A stretch of 64,000 nt of DNA from Clostridium aciditolerans (GTDB lineage Bacteria > Bacillota > Clostridia > Clostridiales > Clostridiaceae): NCBI RefSeq assembly GCF_016316925.1, contig NZ_JAEEGB010000006.1, positions 277,037 through 341,036 on the forward strand. Reading direction: 5' to 3'. Positions 8,034 through 15,649 of this stretch are shown here, piece after piece; within the stretch, counting starts at the first letter, position 1, and every line of letters begins with the position of its first letter. The translations under genes and the position numbers were made by a program. Under the pieces are notes generated by a model, which saw nothing but the letters and a program-made list of their open reading frames with translations, did not search any database and had not been told where the DNA came from.

Positions 8034-8083
8034 GGATTTAGTACTAAAAATAAATTATTTCTTAGTACTAAATCCTATTTTTA
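8034..8083 (+). terminator. Strong intrinsic terminator after the 3D-domain gene
   Basis: GGATTTAGTACTAA and TTAGTACTAAATCC form a 14-bp stem, followed by TATTTTTAT. Confidence 0.85.
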
Positions 8084-8096
8084 TCCGATTACTTTT

Positions 8097-8127
8097 AACA
8101 TCCATCTGAAGCCAAGAATTCTGTTTA
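8097..8127. repeat. Half-copy of the 50081 inverted-repeat element
   Basis: CATCTGAAGCCAAGAATTCT here is nearly the reverse complement of the left arm at 50081-50103 (AGAATTCTTGGCTTCAGGTG). Only one arm remains. Confidence 0.5.
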
Positions 8128-8132
8128 TCATA

Positions 8133-8546
8133 CTATTCAACTTGTTTTACTAATCGCTTCATAACATCTCTTAATTTCGGTGTTCCCAGTTCTTCATGAG
8201 CTGTAGCCATAACTAATTTTATATCATTATCTGATTGATCCCATTTATAAGCTTTAATATCGAAAATAGCTTCTTCTGGGATATGTTCTTCAATATCAGC
8301 TGCAAGTTCTTCTGCTAAGGTGAGATATTCTTCAAATAACTCCTCCTCTGTTAGTTCAACTATATTATATTCTTCTTCCATGATTTCATTTAAAACATTT
8401 ATATTAACACTTAAATTAAAGGCTAGTATATCTTCTCTTTTTGAACCTTTACTCATATCTTTCACTACTTTAAATTTTGTATTTGCTTCGATTAGTTCTT
8501 TTATTTCTTTGCTATCTACAATATTATTACCAAATACTATATACAT
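8133..8546 (-). CDS. Uncharacterised acidic protein
   Basis: 137 residues, no signal peptide or membrane segment. It is very acidic in the middle (EEEYNIVELTEEELFEEYL) and looks alpha/beta, beginning with the strand MYIVFGNNIV. AGGAG lies 8 bases before the ATG, so the start is secure. No family recognised. It stands alone after the 3D-domain gene (convergent) and before the propeller-like gene on the same strand. Confidence 0.7.
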   Translation of the reverse strand: MYIVFGNNIVDSKEIKELIEANTKFKVVKDMSKGSKREDILAFNLSVNINVLNEIMEEEYNIVELTEEELFEEYLTLAEELAADIEEHIPEEAIFDIKAYKWDQSDNDIKLVMATAHEELGTPKLRDVMKRLVKQVE

Positions 8547-8627
8547 TTTTTTATCTCCTAAAGCTAATTATTTTTAATTATTATAGATTATATCATAAAT
8601 TCACATTTCGTACACCAATAAGCTATT

Positions 8628-9683
8628 TTACTTAAATAAACTTCCTAAGATTTTATTCCCCTCTTTGCTTATCACTCCATAATTATATATTCCCACCAAC
8701 TGACCTTCATATTGTATTGATTTCCCTGTAGCTATTTCGGTTACAGTTTTTTTAGATGAATTATTTATATATATTCGTCCATCTCTTAATATATATACAT
8801 CTTTTTTATTCGCATATTCTTGTAATTGATATGTCTTCCAGTTGTTTTTATGTTCATTTAAATTAGCAACAAATATTTTATTTATATTCTCGTCATTACC
8901 ATTTCCTATGTATATCTGATCATTATTATCAGTACCTAATAAATAATGTGCAGAATTCTCCCCTGTAGCTATTGTCTGCCCACTTTTGCCCATTCTTATT
9001 CTATCAGTACTTCTATCTTCATATATAAGCTGATCTCCATCTTGATTATTTATAACCGCCATATTTCCAAGTATAGCTTTCGAAAGTTTTACCACATTCA
9101 TTTCAGTCATACGGTTTACTCTGTATATTCGATTTATTTGCTCATTTGTCTTTGCAGCAATATAAGTTACATTACTTGCTCCAGAAAAGACTATGTTTTC
9201 AATTTTGCAATTACTATTTGGCAGTAGAATTTCAAGTACTTCATTTTCGTCATTTTTACGCTCTGTTTTAAAATCTCTCTTAGCGTCATAAGCTTCAAGT
9301 TTTAAATAAGTTGATTTTTCTTTTGAAAATTTCTCTGCTATAAGTATTACATCACTCTCTATATCCCAGGTATAATAAGCTATTTTTGAATCATTTTCTA
9401 TAGATACTTTTTTCTCCTTATTGCTGTTGGTATCAATTACGTATATGGTATCATCTTTATAATAAGATATATAATTTCCATTGCGAGACACTTTTATATC
9501 TTCTGCATCATCAGGTATTTTAATATTGATTTTAGTATGAGAATTTTTTGAAGAAATATCAACTTTTTTCACATTGAAACTGGTTTTATTTCCAAGGTAA
9601 AATTTATGTATAACAAATAAACCACTTAATTCTAATATTATAGGAATTAAAGTCAAAATTATTATTTTCTTAAGCACTTTCAT
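8628..9683 (-). CDS. Membrane-anchored protein with beta-propeller-like repeats
   Basis: About 351 residues from ATG 9683 (MKVLKKIIILTLIPIILE), preceded by AGAGGAGAG. The longer ORF start overlaps the previous gene and is rejected. A single N-terminal TM segment (about 5-25) is followed by an extracytoplasmic domain with recurring strand patterns such as DDTIYVIDTNSNK and DGRIYINNSS, as in WD40/Kelch/TolB-like propellers. No catalytic motif seen. It closes the operon sigma factor, anti-sigma, phosphodiester glycosidase and this gene, so it is probably part of the same envelope response. Confidence 0.65.
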   Translation of the reverse strand: MKVLKKIIILTLIPIILELSGLFVIHKFYLGNKTSFNVKKVDISSKNSHTKINIKIPDDAEDIKVSRNGNYISYYKDDTIYVIDTNSNKEKKVSIENDSKIAYYTWDIESDVILIAEKFSKEKSTYLKLEAYDAKRDFKTERKNDENEVLEILLPNSNCKIENIVFSGASNVTYIAAKTNEQINRIYRVNRMTEMNVVKLSKAILGNMAVINNQDGDQLIYEDRSTDRIRMGKSGQTIATGENSAHYLLGTDNNDQIYIGNGNDENINKIFVANLNEHKNNWKTYQLQEYANKKDVYILRDGRIYINNSSKKTVTEIATGKSIQYEGQLVGIYNYGVISKEGNKILGSLFK

Positions 9684-9700
9684 TAAGATTACACTCTCCT

Positions 9701-10714
9701 CTAAGGCTTTATATATATTGCAGTAGCTACAGTTCTCTCCCCATTCCAATCACAGGGATTATTTATTACTTCCCCATTTAAATACATAGTAGAAGAAGAT
9801 CCACCATCTAGATTAGTAGCATTTACTACTCCCTGCTGTAAAAGTATATTTTGAACTTCTTTTAAAGTAGCTCCCGGTTTGCTCACCCTTCTTCCATCAA
9901 TCACCAACAATACAACAGTTCCATCCTCTTTTTGACCTATAGCGGTTCTCGGATTCAAACCTACTGCATCTACAGATACAGTTTTCCCATTTATTATAAG
10001 TGGAGGATCAAAAGAAATTGCTTCTTTTACATTTTGTGACAATAGCTCATCTAAACTATGCATTCCAACTATAAGTTTTCCAGTTGAAGTAAAAGCTGCT
10101 ACACTCACTTTTTCACTTGGGTTTACCTTATTAATACTTTCCCCTCCAGATATTACGATTCCATCAGGATATGCTCCTGTCCCTACCCAGAGCTTACCAT
10201 TTGTCCCTTTGTCCACAAAACCTCCTCCGTTTATGGCTGCAATTGCTCCATTATCTTGAGCTATTTCACTTGTTTTTTGCCCAACTTGTCCTAGTTTTTT
10301 AGTATAACCTACTTTTACTCTGGCTGGATCTTTAACTTCAAGCATATAACCGTCAAATCTCTTATCTGGTATATCATATCTTTCTATTCCCTTGTCATTA
10401 GAATGCTTTATAGTAACATTATCCTGATTTTCAGTCTCTCCTTCAGATATCTCACCACTTTTACTTTCTTTCATTATTTGATTTATCTTTTCATTAGATA
10501 AAAAAGTAGTAGCTATATACTGATGGGTGAAAGTTTTCATTGCTGTATTAACTACCATATTGGTAACATCTTTAAAAGGACCATAAAATACTAATATGGG
10601 TGCTGTTATTATAACAACTATAATTTCATAAATTATAAAAGGTAAAAAACACTTAAAAGTTCTCTTATTTTTTTTATTCTTTCTACTCTTTCTATTCTTA
10701 TTAACATCTATCAT
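9701..10714 (-). CDS. Phosphodiester glycosidase (NAGPA-like) family membrane protein
   Basis: 337 residues: a strongly basic N-terminus (NRKSRKNKKNKR), one TM segment (about 25-47) and an exterior domain. Family marks are NGGGFVD near 170, a GxxP...IVISGG segment, NPRTAIG, and the C-terminal NLDGGSSSTMYLNGEVIN block, the most conserved part of the NAGPA/DUF2233 family. The archetype removes GlcNAc from GlcNAc-P-mannose; bacterial relatives are linked to exopolysaccharide or wall glycans. The start lies 17 bases downstream of the anti-sigma stop. Function here is inferred as cell-surface glycan processing. Confidence 0.85.
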   Translation of the reverse strand: MIDVNKNRKSRKNKKNKRTFKCFLPFIIYEIIVVIITAPILVFYGPFKDVTNMVVNTAMKTFTHQYIATTFLSNEKINQIMKESKSGEISEGETENQDNVTIKHSNDKGIERYDIPDKRFDGYMLEVKDPARVKVGYTKKLGQVGQKTSEIAQDNGAIAAINGGGFVDKGTNGKLWVGTGAYPDGIVISGGESINKVNPSEKVSVAAFTSTGKLIVGMHSLDELLSQNVKEAISFDPPLIINGKTVSVDAVGLNPRTAIGQKEDGTVVLLVIDGRRVSKPGATLKEVQNILLQQGVVNATNLDGGSSSTMYLNGEVINNPCDWNGERTVATAIYIKP

Positions 10715-10731
10715 ATTATTTTCTCTATCTC

Positions 10732-11970
10732 CTACTTAATTCTTATTTTTACTTCGCCAATATCCTCTACAAAGTTTTGAGAGCCATTATTATAATTAAG
10801 CTCATTTATTACTAAATAGAGTTCTTTTGAATTATTAAAATAGCAACTTTGAAAATCTAAGTTTATGCATTTATCATCGTCCATCTCCTTAAAGTCATTA
10901 TCAGAAAGCATATATTTATTTCCCTTTTCATCAACTAAATAAGGTAATCTGTTGTCACCATACTTACGATTTTGGGTAAATGTACGTCCTATTGAATAAC
11001 ATTGTGATGAATCTATTTTATTTTTACCTAATTGTATTTTTGTTTCTATACGTGTAGGATATATTTTAAAAGATTTTATGTTAAAATCTGTATGATTTGC
11101 AGAAAATTTAATATTACTATATGTCTCCGCTTCTTTCCTTGCTAATTTTTGATCAATCTTTAAATTAAAGCCCCAGTCACCTTTTATACTTACCGGTTCT
11201 CTATTAAACTTCAAAAGAAAATTATCATAATTTTCTTTTGAATAACTCATTTTATAAGCTTCAGTAAAACTCATAAATCTTAAATTCAATTTCTCAGGTA
11301 TTTTACTTCCGTCACGACTTGATATCTCTAAAGCTCCATAAGTTTCCTCATTTTGTCCATAGTTTTTAATATTATTGCCTAGGGATGTAACTATACATCT
11401 ATATTTTTTATTAAATGTTAACAGAAAATCTCCATCCCTATTGTATAGCATTGCTGGAAGCTCAGTATAATAGTTAAAGGTGCTATCTAAAAGATCATTT
11501 CCCTTATCATCTACTATTTTAAAGTTTTGAAGAAGAAGATTTTTAAGTCCTTCTTTATTTCCCTTACCATTCAAAGTGTAGAAAACAAACAAATTCTTAT
11601 CATCTGCTACTATGCTATTTATGGTAACCTTTATATTTTTATCTGTTTTAGATTCATTTATATTTTGCGCCAGCCCTTCTTTTACTATAGTTCCTACATT
11701 TTTATCATAGTGATACTGCAATTCTCTAGTTATGGATGGCCCCATAGTAACACTACTTAATACTTGAGCAAATACTGGCATAAATTTAATACTAGTAATA
11801 AATAAAATAAATATAGATGCCACAGCTATACTTATTTTATTGATCTTTGATTTTTTTATTAGTTTCTTTTTCTTGTCTTTTATTGCTCTATTAATTGCTT
11901 TTTCGACTACATCATCTAGTTTGTCCGAAACTTTTATCTGTTCAAATCCGTTCCCAGGTTTAAAATCCAT
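10732..11970 (-). CDS. DUF4179-type anti-sigma factor
   Basis: 412 residues. A cytosolic N-terminal part of about 45 residues (KVSDKLDDVVEKAINRAIK) should bind the sigma factor. It is followed by one TM segment (about 48-70, ISIAVASIFILFITSIKF) and a large exterior domain (VTINSIVADDKNLFVFYTL) typical of DUF4179 proteins paired with ECF sigma factors. Its start abuts the sigma gene stop, so the two are translationally coupled. The signal sensed is unknown; by family it would be an envelope or wall stress that triggers release of the sigma factor. Confidence 0.82.
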   Translation of the reverse strand: MDFKPGNGFEQIKVSDKLDDVVEKAINRAIKDKKKKLIKKSKINKISIAVASIFILFITSIKFMPVFAQVLSSVTMGPSITRELQYHYDKNVGTIVKEGLAQNINESKTDKNIKVTINSIVADDKNLFVFYTLNGKGNKEGLKNLLLQNFKIVDDKGNDLLDSTFNYYTELPAMLYNRDGDFLLTFNKKYRCIVTSLGNNIKNYGQNEETYGALEISSRDGSKIPEKLNLRFMSFTEAYKMSYSKENYDNFLLKFNREPVSIKGDWGFNLKIDQKLARKEAETYSNIKFSANHTDFNIKSFKIYPTRIETKIQLGKNKIDSSQCYSIGRTFTQNRKYGDNRLPYLVDEKGNKYMLSDNDFKEMDDDKCINLDFQSCYFNNSKELYLVINELNYNNGSQNFVEDIGEVKIRIK

Positions 11971-12504
11971 TTATATAAACTCCTCCTTTAACTCAACTTT
12001 TAATTTCTTCAAAGCTCTATGTAAATATGCTTTTGTGGTTCCCTCTGGAATCTTCAGAACTTCTGATATTTCTGAAATAGTCATATCTTGAAAATACCTT
12101 AAAATAATTATACTTTTTGACTTTACATTTAACTTATCAATGGCATTATAAAGATCTATGCAGCTAGGTATATCAAATTCTATGTCTGAAATATTTAGAT
12201 TAAAGCTTTCGACTTTTTCATATTCATCTATTAAAACTATTCTTTTATTCTTTTTTAATCTATTTATTGCGCTATTTATAAGTATTCTTGTAATCCAAGT
12301 ATTAAAATACTGTGGATTTTTCAATTTATTTATATCCATATAAGCTTTGTATATAGTATCACTTACAATATCTAAAGCCTCTTCTTCGTTTTTCAAATAA
12401 GCAAAGGCTATCTTATAAAGCTTTTCTTTACAAGAGTTTATTAATTCACTAAAGGCAACATTATCTCCTTTTTGAGCCTTAGTTACTATACTAATATCAT
12501 TCAT
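11971..12504 (-). CDS. ECF sigma factor, SigV/SigW-like
   Basis: 177 residues, sigma-70 family ECF type. Region 2: AFSELINSCKEKLYKIAFAYLKNEEEALDIVSDTIYKAY with the PQYFNTWITRILINSAIN core-binding/-10 segment. Region 4: LNVKSKSIIILRYFQDMTISEISEVLKIPEGTTKAYLHRALKKLK, a clear helix-turn-helix. It starts the operon with its anti-sigma gene. Upstream is a likely autoregulated ECF promoter (12562-12589). By analogy with SigV in B. subtilis and CsfV in C. difficile, it may respond to lysozyme or wall damage; the polysaccharide deacetylase gene next door fits this, but it remains inference. Confidence 0.9.
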   Translation of the reverse strand: MNDISIVTKAQKGDNVAFSELINSCKEKLYKIAFAYLKNEEEALDIVSDTIYKAYMDINKLKNPQYFNTWITRILINSAINRLKKNKRIVLIDEYEKVESFNLNISDIEFDIPSCIDLYNAIDKLNVKSKSIIILRYFQDMTISEISEVLKIPEGTTKAYLHRALKKLKVELKEEFI

Positions 12505-12561
12505 CTTCCCACCTCTTTACCCAATGAAAAATGCCAACATTTTTCTCTTGTTACACAAATT

Positions 12562-12589
12562 AGACAAACTTATTATACAAAAGGTTACA
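12562..12589 (-). promoter_or_regulatory. ECF-type promoter of the sigma operon
   Basis: TGTAACC, 17 bases, GTCT on the minus strand, about 58 bases before the sigma gene. This fits the AAC-type -35 and CGTC-type -10 pattern of ECF sigma factors, so autoregulation is likely. TGTAAC also occurs twice upstream of the deacetylase gene (13783-13788, 13816-13821). Confidence 0.5.
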
Positions 12590-12604
12590 CTAAAAAATAA
12601 ATTT

Positions 12605-12645
12605 TATAATAAAAAACAAAATAGATGCAGCGAGACCACTGCACC
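12605..12645 (-). terminator. Intrinsic terminator after the polysaccharide deacetylase
   Basis: GGTGCAG and CTGCATC form a 7-bp stem (one G-U pair) followed by TATTTTGTTTTTTATT on the minus strand. Confidence 0.6.
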
Positions 12646-12668
12646 TATACCTTAAAAATCACATTTTT

Positions 12669-13679
12669 CTATTTTAGTGTCTTAAACTCATATCCTTGAC
12701 TTTTTAAATATTCTATAATTTGCGGTAATGCCTTAGCAGTTTCTTCTTTGCCATAAGTATCGTGCATTAATATAATAACCTTTTCCTTGCCTGCAGTAGT
12801 TGCTTTTACCTCATCTAATAGCTGTGAAGCATTTTTCCATTTACCTTCTGCATCTGCATTAAAGGCATTCCAATCTACACTACACAAATTTTTTTCCTTT
12901 AGTTTAGCGTTAAAAGCAGGTAAATTAGGATCTTTGTAGTATTCCCTAGACATATATCCACCAGGCATCCTTATAATTCTTGTGTTAAAATCTTGTCCAA
13001 GAATACCTTTTAATGCATTATTAGTCTTGTCCACTTCTTGCATGAAATAATTTATATTAACTCTTTTATTAGGGTACAACTTTGATAAATTATGAGTATA
13101 ACTATGATTCCCTATTGCATTACCCTCTTCAAAAATTCTCTTTATCATTTCTTTACTTCCTTCACCTTGTTCTATATTTGATCCAAGTACAAAGAAAGTC
13201 CCCTTAATATTATACTGTTTTAATACATCCAGCACTTTTGGTGTTACTGTAGTGGAAGGTCCGTCATCAAAAGTTAAATAAGCAATTTTTTTGCCATCAT
13301 TAACAAGTGCTTGTTCAGCGTTGACACCTTCATTGCTACCTTCATTCTTTTCTTGCGCAACGGCTTGGCTACTATTGGAATTGTTTGCTTCAGTATCTGG
13401 ACTTGTATTTTTCGCTGAAGTTGTTTCTTTTGCTGTGTTTTCTTTACTTTTAACTTGTTCATCTATCGTTTTATCACTACCTACGCTAACTTGATTCTGT
13501 TTAGCTTTGTTAACAGAAGTTACAACGTTATTTTTAGCATTATGCAATGCCTTAAATTTAGATACTATGGTAATAGAAGATATTATTAAAATTATAATAA
13601 AAATGCCTGCCCTTATTCTTTTTTTTCTAATTCTTCTTTTTCGTAATTTAATATTTCTTCTTCTGATTATATCTTGCAT
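12669..13679 (-). CDS. Membrane-anchored polysaccharide (peptidoglycan) deacetylase, NodB domain
   Basis: 336 residues. A very basic N-terminus precedes one TM segment (about 24-42), then a Ser/Lys/Glu-rich linker to about 125, then a NodB deacetylase domain. Motifs: TFDDGPS (catalytic Asp and metal Asp), HSYTHN (metal His pair), a RMPGGY segment and LMHDTYG near the C-terminus. It should remove N-acetyl groups from wall glycans on the outer face, which often gives lysozyme resistance. It is a single-gene unit upstream of the ECF sigma operon, with its own terminator. An association with that sigma factor is suggested by position and by TGTAAC motifs in the promoter region. Confidence 0.88.
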   Translation of the reverse strand: MQDIIRRRNIKLRKRRIRKKRIRAGIFIIILIISSITIVSKFKALHNAKNNVVTSVNKAKQNQVSVGSDKTIDEQVKSKENTAKETTSAKNTSPDTEANNSNSSQAVAQEKNEGSNEGVNAEQALVNDGKKIAYLTFDDGPSTTVTPKVLDVLKQYNIKGTFFVLGSNIEQGEGSKEMIKRIFEEGNAIGNHSYTHNLSKLYPNKRVNINYFMQEVDKTNNALKGILGQDFNTRIIRMPGGYMSREYYKDPNLPAFNAKLKEKNLCSVDWNAFNADAEGKWKNASQLLDEVKATTAGKEKVIILMHDTYGKEETAKALPQIIEYLKSQGYEFKTLK

Positions 13680-13897
13680 TTTTTTACTCTCCAGTTCTAA
13701 ATTAACTTTTTATTATGGCAAATGTTTGTCCAAAATAATATTTATATTACATATATATTCTACCAAATTATAGAATACAAGAAGTTACAAAAACAATAAA
13801 AATTATTACAAATTAGTTACAAAAATCCTAAATATCAGATATTAAGTCTTAATAAACAAACTATTTCTACATAATTATAACACTGAAATATTTTAAT

Positions 13898-13931
13898 AGC
13901 TTTCTTTTAAATTATAATTTAAAAGAAAGCT
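13898..13931. repeat. Perfect 34-base palindrome
   Basis: AGCTTTCTTTTAAATTA followed immediately by its exact reverse complement. No T-run follows on either strand, so it is not a classical terminator. It abuts the inverted-repeat element at 13933. Confidence 0.6.
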
Positions 13932-13932
13932 T

Positions 13933-14096
13933 AAGGCACCTTCAAAAAAATAACTAGTCAATCTGCTAGTCTATTTTGCGTCATACTGCGTCGGCAGAAC
14001 CCTTAGATAGGGTCGGCTATCTGTGGAACCTGTCTCCTTGTCTGACACAAAATATCCGTCACATCTTTGACTTGTTATTTTCTTTCAGATGCCTAA
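13933..14096. repeat. Inverted-repeat element ending at the MATE stop codon
   Basis: Left arm 13933-13962 (AGGCACCTTC, AAAAATAACTAGTCAA) matches the reverse complement of the right arm 14068-14096 (AGGCATCTGA, AAAATAACAAGTCAA) at roughly 80%. The ~100-base centre holds smaller hairpins, e.g. around AGATAGGGTCGGCTATCT. Its right end overlaps the MATE stop codon. I recall similar elements in other clostridial intergenic regions, but could not check. Confidence 0.65.
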
Positions 14097-15490
14097 GTTG
14101 TTACAATTTTTGCTTTTGTTTTTATAGGTACATTCTCCATCTCTTCTGCTCTATTACACTTAATATAAATTATTGAAACTATAAATGAAACGATATCTGC
14201 AATAGGATAAGCTATCCATGCTCCCACTACTCCAAGCTTAAATCCATAAACCATAATATGAAGGAGAGGAATGAGAACTAGTAGTTCTCTAAATATTGAA
14301 AGCAATAATGATGATCTTGCCATGCCCATTGCTTGATAGTAGTAGATTGCAACAAAATATGCCCCTACACAAGGAAATACTGCAATTACTATTCTAAAAG
14401 CACTAACAGTGTAGCCTATAATATTCTGATCATTGACAAATAATCCAATAATCTGTTTTGTAAATATCATTGTTACTAACCATAAGAAAATTGATGTTAT
14501 GGTTGCCGATTTTATTGAAAGCCTTACTATTTTCTTCACTCTATCATAATTTTCTGCCCCATAATTATAGGCTGCTATTGGCTGCATAGCTGAGCTTATA
14601 CCTATAACAGTAATAAATAGTATCATTGATACTCTGGTTACAAGACCTACTGCAACTATTGCTGTATCTCCCCCTATCTGAGCAAGTATCTTATTTAATA
14701 CTACAGCCAGTATTGCATCTGATATTTCTACTATAAATGTAGAAAAACCAACGAATATTATTCCTTTAGCTATACCTTTATCTAATTTACTTTCAAAGGA
14801 TAAGCCCATTTGCTTTTTATTTTGCATGAACTTAATAAGAGCATATATAAAAGCAACTATTTGTGAACTAACTGTAGCAATTGCTGCTCCTTCAACTCCA
14901 AAATTAAATTTAACTACCAAAATGTAATTCATTATAACATTGCATATTGCACCAATAGAAGTGCTTAATAAAACAATTTTTGTATTTCCAAAAGCAGTTA
15001 GAATATATGCCATTAAAAGCATTAGCCCTTGGAATAATGAACCTATTAGAATAATTAATATATATGTTTTTGCATATGGAAATATATTTTCGCTGCTTCC
15101 TAGTTTTATAATCAAGCTATCACTAAATATAAATATTGCAATTACTAAAAATAGAATTATTGAAGTTAATATAATAAATGCATTTGGAATTATTCTTTTA
15201 ACTTTTGAATAGTCGTTCTCACCACAACTTCTTGAAACTGCACTAGAAGCTCCTATTGCAACAAGCATTGATACAGCAAGAAATAGTCTTTGCACTGGAA
15301 ATGCAATTGTTAATGCTCCTATTCCTACTGCTCCTACAACTTGACCTAGGAATAATGAGTCAACCATATTATACATTTCAGATACTAATAATGAGAGTAT
15401 AGCGGGAATGGAGAACTTTAATAGCAATTTTCCTATATCTTCTGTCAAGAATTTGTTCTTTTCATTTCTCCTATCTCCATCTACTAACAT
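14093..15490 (-). CDS. MATE family multidrug/sodium exporter
   Basis: 465 residues with about twelve TM segments. The first repeat (GKLLLKFSIPAILSLLVSEMYNMVDSLFLGQVVG) and the LTIAFPVQRLFLAVSMLVAIGASSAVSR segment are typical of DinF/NorM-type MATE proteins. GAGGTG precedes ATG 15490. It should export cationic compounds using a Na+ or H+ gradient. Single gene; an inverted repeat occupies its 3' side and the AraC-family gene lies upstream in the same direction, separated by a terminator. Confidence 0.9.
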   Translation of the reverse strand: MLVDGDRRNEKNKFLTEDIGKLLLKFSIPAILSLLVSEMYNMVDSLFLGQVVGAVGIGALTIAFPVQRLFLAVSMLVAIGASSAVSRSCGENDYSKVKRIIPNAFIILTSIILFLVIAIFIFSDSLIIKLGSSENIFPYAKTYILIILIGSLFQGLMLLMAYILTAFGNTKIVLLSTSIGAICNVIMNYILVVKFNFGVEGAAIATVSSQIVAFIYALIKFMQNKKQMGLSFESKLDKGIAKGIIFVGFSTFIVEISDAILAVVLNKILAQIGGDTAIVAVGLVTRVSMILFITVIGISSAMQPIAAYNYGAENYDRVKKIVRLSIKSATITSIFLWLVTMIFTKQIIGLFVNDQNIIGYTVSAFRIVIAVFPCVGAYFVAIYYYQAMGMARSSLLLSIFRELLVLIPLLHIMVYGFKLGVVGAWIAYPIADIVSFIVSIIYIKCNRAEEMENVPIKTKAKIVTT

Positions 15491-15621
15491 AACCTTTCAC
15501 CTCAAAACTTTTTTATTATACTTCTATTATAAAGTTTTCCTAGAGTTCCAACATTCACTGAGTTGCTGAACAAAAAGTACAAAGTTGCACAAGTTAAAAT
15601 ATTTATGATTTGTGAAATAAC

Positions 15622-15649
15622 AAAAAAACACCCTAAAATAGGTGTTTTT
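15622..15649 (-). terminator. Terminator overlapping the AraC-family stop codon
   Basis: AAAAACACC, 7-base loop containing TAG, GGGTGTTTTTTTG on the minus strand. The CDS ends inside the hairpin. Confidence 0.75.

Noticed and set aside
13274-13462. Minus-strand 62-codon ORF inside the deacetylase gene
   Set aside because: Frame shadow of the low-complexity linker; the deacetylase frame has start, signal/anchor and motifs.
13933-14096. Insertion sequence
   Set aside because: Inverted arms but no transposase ORF and no clear target duplication; called a repeat only.
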